Assembly: GCF_023221595.1 (NCBI RefSeq)
Contig: NZ_CP096563.1
Span: 3,801,501-3,865,500, forward strand
Direction: 5' to 3'
Source of the DNA: Rhodococcus qingshengii JCM 15477
GTDB lineage: Bacteria; Actinomycetota; Actinomycetes; Mycobacteriales; Mycobacteriaceae
DNA length: 64,000 bases
In this document: positions 18,398-27,191 of the stretch, in pieces
Position numbering within the stretch: position 1 is the first letter of the stretch
Layout of the letters: each line of letters begins with the position of its first letter
Notes under the pieces: generated by a model
What the model was told of the DNA's origin: nothing
The model's input: the letters and a program-made list of their open reading frames with translations, nothing else
Databases searched by the model: none
Program-made: the position numbers and the translations under genes

Positions 18398-19012
18398 TCA
18401 TTCACTCGACGCGATAGCCCTCCAAATGATATCCACGTTCGCCTCAATATTGACGGGCTCCTGAGCTTCATCCAGAAGAACCTCAAGGTGAAGTGGCGCC
18501 GTCACTAACCCGAGAACCTGCCCTGGATCAATATCTCTCCTGATCTGACCATTCTCTATTCCGCGGTGGATGATCGTACCGGCCGCAGTGAATCGTTTCT
18601 GCCAAAACTCCCGCCTCCGTTCGGCCATATCGTCACTGTCGACCGGTTCGATGGCTTGGCGGGCCAGAGATTGTCCAACCGCAGTCCCCATAAAGTCTCT
18701 CAGTGTCTGACAGAACTGTATGAGATCTGTTCGAGCATCGCCCGTATCGGGGATCGGGGCATCGTCCTCGACAATGTTGTAGACGGCCTCGGCAAGGATG
18801 TTGTTGAGCGTTTGCCAGCGACGGTAGATCGAGGTCGGATGGACATCGGCGAGCTTGCTGATACGAGCAACCGTAACCGAGTCGTAGCCATCCTCGACGA
18901 TCAGCTTGGCGGCTGCATCGAGCACCGCCGTGGTCACATGCGTTCCTCTGCGTTTAACCAACGGGTTCGTTCTCCTCACTCTCGGGACTTTGGTCCTAGC
19001 TTGCTGCGTCAA
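18398..19012 (-). CDS. TetR-family repressor of the aurachin operon
   Basis: The 204-aa protein has a basic N-terminus, then a TetR_N helix-turn-helix (ILDAAAKLIVEDG-type helix, VARISKLADVHPTSIYRRW at about residues 48-66), and an all-helical ligand domain. It is divergent from the rau operon with a shared intergenic region that contains a GCAAC-N4-GTTGC palindrome overlapping a good -35 box, so it most likely represses the operon and is released by product or precursor. The start is uncertain: TTG at 19012 has no clear site, while TTG at 18961 follows AGGAGA by 9 nt and would still keep the HTH intact. Confidence 0.8.
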   Translation of the reverse strand: MTQQARTKVPRVRRTNPLVKRRGTHVTTAVLDAAAKLIVEDGYDSVTVARISKLADVHPTSIYRRWQTLNNILAEAVYNIVEDDAPIPDTGDARTDLIQFCQTLRDFMGTAVGQSLARQAIEPVDSDDMAERRREFWQKRFTAAGTIIHRGIENGQIRRDIDPGQVLGLVTAPLHLEVLLDEAQEPVNIEANVDIIWRAIASSE

Positions 19013-19034
19013 ACAGGGTCAAGCAATGGATTTA

Positions 19035-19063
19035 TTGCAACTCGTGTTGCGATGTGGTTATAT
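19035..19063 (+). promoter_or_regulatory. Predicted promoter of the rau operon
   Basis: TTGCAA (19035-19040), 17-bp spacer, TTATAT (19058-19063) matches the housekeeping sigma-70 pattern well. It faces the operon; transcription would begin near 19070, leaving a leader of over 200 nt before the P450 gene. Confidence 0.55.
19037..19050. promoter_or_regulatory. Candidate TetR operator
   Basis: GCAAC-TCGT-GTTGC is an exact 5-bp inverted repeat around a 4-bp centre. It overlaps the end of the -35 hexamer and the start of the spacer, where a bound repressor would exclude RNA polymerase. It is 25 bp from the TetR start. Confidence 0.55.
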
Positions 19064-19104
19064 CCACAGGCACACAACCAGATTCATACTGAGATTTGTT
19101 CTCC

Positions 19105-19224
19105 ATGAACCAAACGGATGGGGCTCGCTTCATGGTCATCTTCTTCGACATCCTCCTCGTCGCTGCTTGCGCTGCAATCGCCTGGTTCGGCTTCTACGTG
19201 ATTTACCGGCTTGTAACCGATTGA
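19105..19224 (+). CDS. Single-pass membrane microprotein in the rau leader (39 aa)
   Basis: ATG at 19105 gives 39 residues: a short polar start, then a continuous hydrophobic helix at about residues 9-32 with Phe, Tyr and Trp, then a short polar tail (RLVTD). The composition is that of a genuine transmembrane peptide. The ribosome site is weak. It lies between the predicted promoter and the P450 gene, so it would be the first gene of the transcript. It may modulate the membrane-bound prenyltransferase or exporter, or be a leader peptide. Confidence 0.4.
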   Translation: MNQTDGARFMVIFFDILLVAACAAIAWFGFYVIYRLVTD

Positions 19225-19297
19225 GTTCCTTCGCTTTTCGTCATCGCGGTCTCGCGCGGCAGCGCGACGGCACACATTGATCCACACAGGGGGAAAC

Positions 19298-20533
19298 ATG
19301 ACACACACGGTCGACGATACGGGCGATCTCGCTCTCGCAGTCAATCCTTTCGATCCAACCTTCAAGGCAGACCCATACCCGGTCTACGCAAGATTGCGCA
19401 CGGAGCTTCCAATACATCGCTCAGCTCTGGGCGCCTGGATCGTTGCTGACTACACGTCGTGCGACAAGGTGCTTCGAAGCAGATTATTCGGCAAGGATTT
19501 TGCCAACTCCACCTTCTTCGACCATCTGACGTCGATGATGGGCGAAGACATGCCACCATTCCTTGGTCTTGGCATCGACGGCGACGCCCGTCCTTTCATG
19601 CTCACAGATCCGCCCGAACACACCCGGCTCCGGGGCCTCGTCTCCGATGCCTTCACCCGCAGTACCACGACTTCCATGGACGACATCGTCCTATCCGCGG
19701 CCTCATCAGCGGTTCGGCATCTCGAACACTGCACTGACGCCGTTTCCGAGGTTGCGGAACCGTTTCCTGTAGAGGTACTTTCGTCAATATTGGGTATTCC
19801 GGACAAAGATCGCGGGCGATTCTCCGAATGGTCGAATCTTGTGGCCGGCGTACTTGATATCAACTTCGCGATTCCAAAAGAAGTCGCCGATCGCCGCTCT
19901 GCCGCAATCGAAGAATCGATCGATTACTTCCGAACTCTCGCAACATCCGGCAATGCGCCCGAGGGGCTTGTCCGGCGACTGTCCGAAGTCAGTCACGGCG
20001 GTGACCAGCTCAGCGTTGACGAGATCGCCGCGACATGCCTCCTCATCACGGTCGCCGGACAAGAAACCACCTCCAACACGATCGGCAACATGCTGATCAC
20101 TTTCTCCCGTCATGCGGATCAGTTCGAACAGGTACGCGCCAACCCACAGTTCATTGAGAATGCAGTGGCTGAGGTGCTCCGTTTTGAGCCTCCGGCGCAC
20201 GAAGCTGGGCGAATCGCATTGGAGGACTGCGAGGTAAGTGGCGCAAATATCACTAAGGGTGACGCCGTCATGGTCCTTCTTGCCTCCGGAAATCGAGAAG
20301 CAGTCGAGCGCGGAGACACATTCTCAGTCACGCGCCCTGATGTGTCTTCACTTTCTTACGGGCGTGGGATCCATCACTGCCTCGGCTCGGCACTGGCAAA
20401 CTCGATGCTTCAGCACTTTCTACGCGAACTATCGCAACGGTACCGCTCCATCGAAGTTGCAGAGCCAATCAATTACAAGCCTGGCATGGGGTTACGCGGT
20501 CCAGAGACACTTTCCGTAGCGGTAAGCCGATAG
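19298..20533 (+). CDS. rauA: Cytochrome P450 (quinoline N-hydroxylase, RauA-type)
   Basis: The 411-aa soluble P450 shows AGQETTS in the I helix, the ExxR pair in EVLRFEPP, and a heme-binding loop YGRGIHHCLG with the Cys ligand at about residue 361. The usual Phe of FGxGxHxC is Tyr here. It heads a set of genes whose content and order match the aurachin RE cluster, in which RauA is the reported P450 that hydroxylates the quinoline nitrogen. The ATG at 19298 is chosen over an earlier in-frame ATT/ATG stretch because CAGGGGG lies just upstream. Electrons must come from ferredoxin and reductase encoded elsewhere, since none is in the operon. Confidence 0.85.
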   Translation: MTHTVDDTGDLALAVNPFDPTFKADPYPVYARLRTELPIHRSALGAWIVADYTSCDKVLRSRLFGKDFANSTFFDHLTSMMGEDMPPFLGLGIDGDARPFMLTDPPEHTRLRGLVSDAFTRSTTTSMDDIVLSAASSAVRHLEHCTDAVSEVAEPFPVEVLSSILGIPDKDRGRFSEWSNLVAGVLDINFAIPKEVADRRSAAIEESIDYFRTLATSGNAPEGLVRRLSEVSHGGDQLSVDEIAATCLLITVAGQETTSNTIGNMLITFSRHADQFEQVRANPQFIENAVAEVLRFEPPAHEAGRIALEDCEVSGANITKGDAVMVLLASGNREAVERGDTFSVTRPDVSSLSYGRGIHHCLGSALANSMLQHFLRELSQRYRSIEVAEPINYKPGMGLRGPETLSVAVSR

Positions 20534-20535
20534 CA

Positions 20536-21597
20536 ATGTCCGCACCGCTGGCGAGTCGCGCTTCCCGGTTCGTCAGAACCGGATCGCCCCGATTCTCTGC
20601 CCTGTATATTGCCGGGTTCCTTTCCGGCAGCTTCTTTGTCGCGCACGAAGCGCCACCACATCTTCTGTTGTGGATTATCTACTGGATTACGTTCTGCGTC
20701 TCCGTAGAATGGCTCAACCGACTGGTAGATCTTCCCGCTGATCGAATTAATCAACCGCTGCGTACACGATGGGCGTTGAGTTTCGGGACTCGTGGTCTGC
20801 GTCGAGCAACATTCGTAGCGTGGTTATCGGTCGTGCTCCTTTCGACAGCAATGGTGGCACTGAGCCCTAGCGACGCACCGTCGAAGACTGCCCTAGCTGT
20901 CGTTCTGGTCGCCAATATCACTATTGGTATCGGTTATTCGTTCGGCAGGGTGACTAAACGATATCCGGGTGCCACGATCGCACTATTGACTGCAACGCTC
21001 GTCATGCCGTGGGTGACTGGCATCGCTGCCGGCAACGGAACGCTTTCCTCTGAGCAGTGGCGGGTAGCGGTCGCAGTCGCGGTATTGCTGGCGACGGTCT
21101 CAGTGATAATCGCTGGGGCAAAAGACCTCACAGATCGCCGCGGTGACACCTTGATCGGCTACCGCTCGGTCTGGCTAACCGCTGTGGAGAACGGCGCGGG
21201 GCGAACTGTTCTCATCACGGCCCTTGTGCAGTTCACGGTCGGGGCAATCACTGTCACCCAAGTTGGACTGTCCGTATTTCTCGCATGTTCCATCATCGCA
21301 GCAGGCGAGGTGAGCGTCATTCTCGGTGTACGGCGCGCTCGTACCCGGGCCGACGCAATCGCGGTCCGCGAGCACGTTTACCTGGTCACAATGGCGTCCG
21401 TGGTGAGCATCGGCATTGCAGTGAACCCGTCCTTGCAGTTTGCTCTCGTCGCGGGTGTCTGCGTTATCGCGTGGGTCCTGATGTCACTTCTGGCGCACTG
21501 GAACAAGCACCTGTCCCGCAAGTCCGCGTCTCGTATGTCGGCGCTTCTGTGGCCTCGCCATTCCCTAACCAACGACTCCGTCGATTCCCTCGCTTGA
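20536..21597 (+). CDS. rauB: UbiA-family membrane prenyltransferase (quinolone farnesyltransferase)
   Basis: The 353-aa protein has eight or nine membrane helices and both aspartate-rich UbiA motifs: N61-x3-D65-x3-D69 (NRLVDLPAD) and D197-x2-D200-x3-D204 (DLTDRRGD). These bind the prenyl diphosphate through magnesium. In the aurachin pathway the corresponding enzyme attaches a farnesyl group to carbon 3 of 2-methyl-4-quinolone, giving aurachin D. The start lies 2 nt after the P450 stop, so expression is coupled. The symbol letter follows gene order in the published rau cluster as I remember it. Confidence 0.8.
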   Translation: MSAPLASRASRFVRTGSPRFSALYIAGFLSGSFFVAHEAPPHLLLWIIYWITFCVSVEWLNRLVDLPADRINQPLRTRWALSFGTRGLRRATFVAWLSVVLLSTAMVALSPSDAPSKTALAVVLVANITIGIGYSFGRVTKRYPGATIALLTATLVMPWVTGIAAGNGTLSSEQWRVAVAVAVLLATVSVIIAGAKDLTDRRGDTLIGYRSVWLTAVENGAGRTVLITALVQFTVGAITVTQVGLSVFLACSIIAAGEVSVILGVRRARTRADAIAVREHVYLVTMASVVSIGIAVNPSLQFALVAGVCVIAWVLMSLLAHWNKHLSRKSASRMSALLWPRHSLTNDSVDSLA

Positions 21598-21610
21598 TGA
21601 AAGGATCACC

Positions 21611-21859
21611 ATGACGATTGACGATGAGCTCCGAGCGATCGTAGCGAAAACCACGGGTCTGCAAGCCAGTGATCTTGCCGACGAGGACCATGTCCACGAC
21701 CATCTCGGGCTCTCTTCGCTCGATCTAATCGCAGTCTACGGATACTTCGAGGACAAGTACGAGATCTCTATATCCGACAGTGAGGCGGATGAAGTCCTCA
21801 CACTGCTTCAGTTGCAGCAACTGATCCAATCCAAGGCCGCGGCAGGCTCGCAGTGTTAA
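21611..21859 (+). CDS. rauC: Acyl carrier protein
   Basis: An 82-aa acidic helical protein. The phosphopantetheine site reads LGLSSLDLI with the modified Ser at about residue 36; the usual Asp before it is Ser. An AAGGA site precedes the ATG by 7 nt. It carries the aromatic (probably anthraniloyl) starter and the growing chain for the two KS proteins that follow. Its stop overlaps the next start. Confidence 0.85.
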   Translation: MTIDDELRAIVAKTTGLQASDLADEDHVHDHLGLSSLDLIAVYGYFEDKYEISISDSEADEVLTLLQLQQLIQSKAAAGSQC

Positions 21860-23016
21860 GTTTGGCGTCGAAGATCACCTATGCAGAATGCCGGACTTCG
21901 GAATGCGATAGTCGCGACACACTCTGGAAGAGAATGCTTTTCGGCGATGCTATCGAGGCGAGCCGAATTCCCGGGATCGGACATGACAGCGACTATCGCG
22001 CTTATGCACTCGCCTGCGAGGCACAGGGCGATCAGTATCTGTTCGAGTCCTTATTGCAAGAGGCATTGGGTCCGATCCGTAACAGGATCGTCGCTGCGGA
22101 CGAAGATGTGGAACGTAATCGGCCTGTAGTTCTCCTGTCCACGGTCATGGGCTCTCGCCCCGACCATGACCGCAGCGACCCGATTTCGGCAGCTGAGGGA
22201 GTGCGGGCTGCCCTTGACTCTGATACCGCAGCAGTGGCGACGTTCCTCGGCGGACATGTCGACGTGATTGGAATCGGATCAGGCTGTGCCGCCGGAACTA
22301 CCGTCATCGGGCTCGCGCAGTCGCTCGTCTCATCTGGGCGCGCGGATATGGTCATATGCCTTGGTGCGGAGGTTCTTTCTTATGAAGTGCTGACCCTTTT
22401 CCTGGCCCTAGGTGGATTGAGCGATGATGACATGGTTCGCCCATTCGACGCCGACCGGCGAGGAATGATGCCTGGCGAGGGGTTCGGTGTTGTCGTCGTT
22501 GAACCCCCAGAATTTGCGAAAGCACCACTCGCAAGCATTGCCGGGTATGGAGAAGCGTGCGACGGATGGAACCTCGTCGCCCCTTCGCCTACCGCGACGG
22601 GGCTTTCCATCGCAATCACAGATGCACTCGCGTCCGCTTCGATCACGGTCGATGATGTTGGGTGGATCTGCGCCCATGGCACAGGAACTCGCGCCAATGA
22701 CGCACTCGAAGCTAGTGCGTACGACCGAATATTCTCCGCGCGGCACGATCGCGTACCAGTGGTATCGATCAAAGGAACAACAGGACATTGTCAGGGCGCG
22801 GCAGGGGTGATCGAAACCGTCGTCGCAGTCACCTCGCTTCGAGAAGGTGTTGTCCCTCCCAATAAGACCATCTCCACCCTGGAGAGCGGTATTGAGGAGC
22901 TTGCCCACGTGCAAGTTCCCTGCTCTGCTGTACCGCTCGCTGGCAATAACTATGTGCTGTCAACCTCATTCGGTTTCGGCGGGTCTGTAGCAGCGGTCGT
23001 AATAGGAGCACCATGA
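21853..23016 (+). CDS. rauD: Beta-ketoacyl synthase (KS alpha)
   Basis: The 387-aa thiolase-fold enzyme retains the whole catalytic set: Cys145 (GSGCAAG), His275 (HGTGT) and the Lys307/His312 region (SIKGTTGHCQGAAG). It should condense the ACP-bound aromatic starter with malonyl units, after which the chain cyclises to the quinolone. The GTG start overlaps the ACP stop by 7 nt. Family knowledge: in aurachin biosynthesis a KS with a chain-length-factor-like partner does this. Confidence 0.85.
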   Translation: MLSLASKITYAECRTSECDSRDTLWKRMLFGDAIEASRIPGIGHDSDYRAYALACEAQGDQYLFESLLQEALGPIRNRIVAADEDVERNRPVVLLSTVMGSRPDHDRSDPISAAEGVRAALDSDTAAVATFLGGHVDVIGIGSGCAAGTTVIGLAQSLVSSGRADMVICLGAEVLSYEVLTLFLALGGLSDDDMVRPFDADRRGMMPGEGFGVVVVEPPEFAKAPLASIAGYGEACDGWNLVAPSPTATGLSIAITDALASASITVDDVGWICAHGTGTRANDALEASAYDRIFSARHDRVPVVSIKGTTGHCQGAAGVIETVVAVTSLREGVVPPNKTISTLESGIEELAHVQVPCSAVPLAGNNYVLSTSFGFGGSVAAVVIGAP

Positions 23017-23543
23017 ACGTCACCACAATCGCGCAAGTTCCGATTGCTGCCATCGGGTACGTCACTGCAGTGACCGACCCGGACAGTGACTGTGTGAACA
23101 TTGAAGTGGAGCCGTACGGAGACTTTGCGTCTGTGTGCGAATTACCTGATCGCACTGAGCAATCGGTCGCAGCACTTGCAGTCAGAACGGCTCTCAGTGT
23201 TGTCGACACGTCTGGGCTCCGCGTAGGAGCTGTGTGGGCATCCTCGACATCGGGTTCCGATCACTATCTCAATGTAATTAGCAGACTTGGCGCCTCGCGC
23301 AAACGATCGATCGCCGCGTCCGGTCCTGTGAGCGGGGCCAATGGCATTCTGGCTTACTTGGCGACCGAACATGCGATGACGGGTCCTTGTCTGTCGATCT
23401 TCGGACCGTTCCACGACCACCATGTGTGGTTCGCACACCAGTACTTACGAAGTTCGACCACCGACATCATGCTGTCTGGCTACAGCTATTCAACAGAAAG
23501 CCAGGTCGTCGCCGCTGTCTCAGTACTTGCGGTGTCTGAATGA
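23013..23543 (+). CDS. rauE: Half-size KS/chain-length-factor-like protein
   Basis: Only 176 aa, against about 400 for a normal KS or chain length factor. The end half aligns by eye with the first thiolase lobe of KS proteins (a GPVSGANGILAYLA segment where TACxAG would be, then a DIMLSGY strand). The nucleophilic Cys is absent and the second lobe with both His is missing. It begins ATGA-overlapped with KS alpha, so the two are surely made together, probably as a heterodimer where this chain shapes the pocket. The frame has no sign of decay and the next gene follows, so it looks like a deliberate short version, not a pseudogene. Confidence 0.7.
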   Translation: MNVTTIAQVPIAAIGYVTAVTDPDSDCVNIEVEPYGDFASVCELPDRTEQSVAALAVRTALSVVDTSGLRVGAVWASSTSGSDHYLNVISRLGASRKRSIAASGPVSGANGILAYLATEHAMTGPCLSIFGPFHDHHVWFAHQYLRSSTTDIMLSGYSYSTESQVVAAVSVLAVSE

Positions 23544-23586
23544 GCAATATGTCGTCGATGGGAAACTCCAATCAGAGAAGCCAAGG

Positions 23587-25710
23587 ATGACTGAATCCCG
23601 CTCCCAAACAATTGATCTCGCTCTATGGCTATGGTCATTGCCCACAGTCCCGACATCCAACTCGGCGATCCTGTACGTCGACGAGTGTGAACGTGAAATC
23701 TCAGCTGGCGAGTTCGTCGCGAGAGTCGATCAGTGGCAGCTCACCCTTTCCTCCACCGGTATAAAGAACGGTGATCTCGTCTTATGCGCCGCGCACACCA
23801 CCATGGCGTGGATCGAAGCACTGTGCGGGCTGTGGAGGTGCGGTGCGGTGCCCATCGTCGGCCGGCCTATGGCGGAGGGGAAGCTGTCGACGCTCGCGGA
23901 ATCGATTGACGCGGCCGCAACGCTTCAACTCACGGACGGCAATCCCGACATCCGTTACATCGGGGACGGTCAGATTTCGCCGCTCGATCGAGACCGCCGT
24001 CTGAAGTTCGGGCAATTAACGTCCGGGAGTACAGGGAAGCCGAAAGTAGTTGGCCACTACGAGAGCGGCCTCCGTGCTTTTGCCGAGACCATCCCCGCAC
24101 TGTACGGCGCAACACCGGATAGCCGTATTCTGACCGCTGCAGACCTGAGCTTCGGGTACGGATTTGGAAACTCGGTCCTGATTCCATTGCTCACCGGCAC
24201 GACGGCAGTGCTTTGGAATCAGCCAACAGCGACCGATGAGTTGATATCGACACTCGTCGCACACAAGATTGACATTGCTGCACTGTCACCGCGAATTTGG
24301 GCAGCCATTGCACGGCGATCTCGAAACACAGCCGCCAACCATGACCTCGCTGGACTTTCGACCGCAGTTTCTGCAGGTGAACCTTTGCCCGACAATCTGC
24401 GGCAAGAGCTCGAAGCCCACATCGGTGGTCAAGTCATCGACGGATACGGCGCGACCGAAGTTCTACACATAGTTGCGACGCGACGCTCGACCGATGCGGG
24501 GTTTACCGCCCTGCCCACCACAACTCTCGCTACCGCGACCGACCCAGGTGGATCCGACCGTCCCCTACTCACCATCGAGGGGCCGATGGCTTCTTCTCGG
24601 TACCTCGTCGCCCCAGAATCGGACCATGCACACCTCCAACAGAACACGTTTATCAGTGGCGACGCAGTCCAGCCATCGGGACGAGGGTTCGCCATACTGG
24701 GCCGCGCTGACGACTTACTGAATCGTGGCGGGATACTCTTCTCCCCTGTTGAGGTCGAAAATGCTGCAAGAGAAGTGCTTTCCATCGAGACTGTAGTCGC
24801 AGAGATCACTCTCGATGGAGTATCGGCGCCTCGTCTCGTAATGGGAGTCGCAGACAACGACGCCAACGAACCGGTCACAAATCTGAGCAAAGCAACCCGC
24901 AGTGCCTTGTCTACTGCGCTCGATTCCCACTTGGTTCCAGATATTTGTGTCTCTGTGCCTCGAATTCCTCTCACCAGTACCGGCAAGATCGATCGTGGTG
25001 CTTGCCATCGCTTGTTGGCGCGCCGCGTCGGTTCTCGCCTGCGGTGGCGGGACCTCTCTTCACGATTTGACTCGACTCTGGTTGTCCTGCCCTGCGCGGG
25101 CACAAGCGCGGAACCATATGCCGGTCTCGCGGACCATCTGGAGATGAGGGTCGCAGTGATCGAATACGACTTACAGCAACTGTCCGACCTGGACAGAGTC
25201 GCACGAACGATCACCGAGTACGTGCTGTCGGAAACACAGGCCGGAGATATCTTGCTCGGCCACAGCCTCGGAGTTGCATTGCTCGGTCTAGCCCAGGACA
25301 AGTATCCCGATCACTTTGCCGATCGAATCGTTATCGCCTGCGCGCCGCCCCCAGTCACGCTTACCTCCGTCCATCAAGAACAATTGATACAACATACCGA
25401 GCACATGCTGATGTCCCGACTCATCGCATCTCCCGCTGCTCTGAACAGGGCGCGCCGCCGCGTTGCGAACGACCTGACACTCGCTTCTTCCTTGATGACC
25501 GAACTGCGAAAACCTCTGACCAACATGCAGACTCATCTAGAAATCACCATGGAAGACGATCCGATTTCAACCGTGGCCCCGGTCACGATGTGTCACCGCC
25601 ACCAGATCGTCAGTCGCGGTGGCCATTACCTCCCGATCACAGACCCTGCAAAAGCTGCGGCCCTCATCGCTCACGCACCTACTCCTGCCATGAAGGAGAA
25701 CGCATCATGA
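23587..25710 (+). CDS. rauF: Acyl-AMP ligase fused to thioesterase (anthranilate-activating)
   Basis: This 707-aa protein has an ANL adenylation domain (about 1-490) with LTSGSTGKPKVV, YGATEV, SGDAV, a GRADDLLNRGG hinge and a STGKIDR end carrying the catalytic Lys. After about residue 500 an alpha/beta-hydrolase domain resembling type II thioesterases follows: GHSLG with Ser near 560 and a terminal RGGHYLP with His near 680. In the aurachin pathway the ligase activates anthranilate for loading on the ACP; the fused thioesterase may remove wrong or stalled groups. The open frame extends back to 23422, but the earlier part overlaps the previous gene and lacks a site, so ATG 23587 is preferred. 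Confidence 0.8.
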   Translation: MTESRSQTIDLALWLWSLPTVPTSNSAILYVDECEREISAGEFVARVDQWQLTLSSTGIKNGDLVLCAAHTTMAWIEALCGLWRCGAVPIVGRPMAEGKLSTLAESIDAAATLQLTDGNPDIRYIGDGQISPLDRDRRLKFGQLTSGSTGKPKVVGHYESGLRAFAETIPALYGATPDSRILTAADLSFGYGFGNSVLIPLLTGTTAVLWNQPTATDELISTLVAHKIDIAALSPRIWAAIARRSRNTAANHDLAGLSTAVSAGEPLPDNLRQELEAHIGGQVIDGYGATEVLHIVATRRSTDAGFTALPTTTLATATDPGGSDRPLLTIEGPMASSRYLVAPESDHAHLQQNTFISGDAVQPSGRGFAILGRADDLLNRGGILFSPVEVENAAREVLSIETVVAEITLDGVSAPRLVMGVADNDANEPVTNLSKATRSALSTALDSHLVPDICVSVPRIPLTSTGKIDRGACHRLLARRVGSRLRWRDLSSRFDSTLVVLPCAGTSAEPYAGLADHLEMRVAVIEYDLQQLSDLDRVARTITEYVLSETQAGDILLGHSLGVALLGLAQDKYPDHFADRIVIACAPPPVTLTSVHQEQLIQHTEHMLMSRLIASPAALNRARRRVANDLTLASSLMTELRKPLTNMQTHLEITMEDDPISTVAPVTMCHRHQIVSRGGHYLPITDPAKAAALIAHAPTPAMKENAS

Positions 25711-27191
25711 CAACGCAACCAGCTTCCAGAACCCCCGAATTGTCAAAGACTGATCCGGGGCCACGACCGGTAGCAGCAGGAGTTGCAATCCTGGTCGCGA
25801 CGTTCTTTCTCATTCTTGATCTGACCGTCATCAATGTGGCGTTTGAACCGCTGCAAAATGACCTCGGCGCCACCTTCACCGATCTGCAATGGATACTCGA
25901 CTCCTACGCCACCGCGATGGCCGGCGTGCTGCTCTTCTTCGGAGTATGCGCCGACCGATTCGGTCCTCGGACCGTGATGATCACTGGCGCAGCAATATTC
26001 GCGGTGGCATCAACCTTCGCAGCACTCTCGACCAGCGTGCTGCCTTTGATCGTTTCCCGCGGGTGCCAGGGCATAGGCGCCGCTGCCCTACTCGCCTCAA
26101 TTCCAGTTCTGATCGTTCAAAACTTTGCCCAGGACAAACGAACGATCGGGTTCGGCATCTTCGGCGGCGCTTCTGGTATCGCACTTGCCGCTGGGCCGAT
26201 CATTGGTGGCGTGTTGCTGAGTTGGAGTTGGCAATGGATCTTCTGGATCAATGTGCCTGCCATGATACTCGTTGCTGCCGTGCTGATTCCGTGCAAGTCG
26301 AGCGGAGACCCTCAACAGCCGGTTGCTCGAAGACTGCTGTCCGCAACGGTACTGGGTATATCGATGTTCTCCCTCGTATTCGTTCTCACGCATGCCTATG
26401 ACATGGGACTTACACACCCATGGATTCTCACAGGGATCGTCGTCACACTTTCGGTCTTCGCAGCGTTCGTCGTGATGCAACGACAGCCCACAATGCGACT
26501 GCTCGACCTGGGCCTCTTTCGTAACCCGACATTCGTCGGCATCAACATCGTGACACTGCTTGTGTACCTTGCCGTCTTTCCACTCATCCTGATCTCTGTC
26601 TTGTACTTCGAAATCATCAACGGTCTCGATCCGATCGCAACCGGGCTCAGACTGATGGTGCTCACTGGTGCGCTTCTCGTCGGGTCGATCCTGGCGATGC
26701 CACTGCAAACCGCGCTCGGTCGCAAGAATGCAGTCACGCTGTCACTCGTGATGCTCGCGGCTGGGTTAGCTCTACTGCGACTTCTCGCCCCCGACAGCAC
26801 GTGGACGATTCTCATCGCAGGATTTGTCGTCGCCGGCGTCGGGTTGGGGATATTCAGCCCCCTGCGGGCCGAAGGCACCGCAGCATTGGTCCCCGAAGAA
26901 ACCACGGGCATGGCTTCAGGAACAGGAAATACACTCCAAGAACTCGGCGTAGCTTGCGGCGTCGCATTCCTTGGATCCGTTTTCCTGCATCGCCTCAACT
27001 CGTCGTTGGGCGTAGACATCGATCAAATGCAGGCAACCGCCGAGGCCGATCCTTCGAACAGTCTCGCCCTCGCCACGGCGTTCGTCGAAGCATGGGATCT
27101 CGTCGTGACACTCTCGGCGGCTGTTGTAGTCGTCGCACTTGTCGTGTGGCTCGTATCGGCAAAGGAGAGGTTGTTTCGCTATGACGCTTGA
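25707..27191 (+). CDS. rauG: MFS drug exporter, DHA2 (14-TM) family
   Basis: The 494-aa transporter has about 14 membrane helices, motif A (GVCADRFGPRTVM) and the antiporter motif C (ASGIALAAGPIIGGVL). GAAGGAGA precedes the start, which overlaps the ligase-thioesterase stop (ATGA). Family and context point to proton-coupled export of the finished quinoline, giving self-protection. Confidence 0.85.
   Translation: MTTQPASRTPELSKTDPGPRPVAAGVAILVATFFLILDLTVINVAFEPLQNDLGATFTDLQWILDSYATAMAGVLLFFGVCADRFGPRTVMITGAAIFAVASTFAALSTSVLPLIVSRGCQGIGAAALLASIPVLIVQNFAQDKRTIGFGIFGGASGIALAAGPIIGGVLLSWSWQWIFWINVPAMILVAAVLIPCKSSGDPQQPVARRLLSATVLGISMFSLVFVLTHAYDMGLTHPWILTGIVVTLSVFAAFVVMQRQPTMRLLDLGLFRNPTFVGINIVTLLVYLAVFPLILISVLYFEIINGLDPIATGLRLMVLTGALLVGSILAMPLQTALGRKNAVTLSLVMLAAGLALLRLLAPDSTWTILIAGFVVAGVGLGIFSPLRAEGTAALVPEETTGMASGTGNTLQELGVACGVAFLGSVFLHRLNSSLGVDIDQMQATAEADPSNSLALATAFVEAWDLVVTLSAAVVVVALVVWLVSAKERLFRYDA

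Noticed and set aside
23422..23586. Upstream extension of the ligase-thioesterase gene
   Set aside because: It overlaps the half-KS gene and lacks a ribosome site; ATG 23587 fits the normal N-terminus of the domain.
26097..27019. Long minus-strand frames opposite the MFS exporter
   Set aside because: Antisense shadows typical of high-GC codon bias; the exporter frame has clear family motifs.
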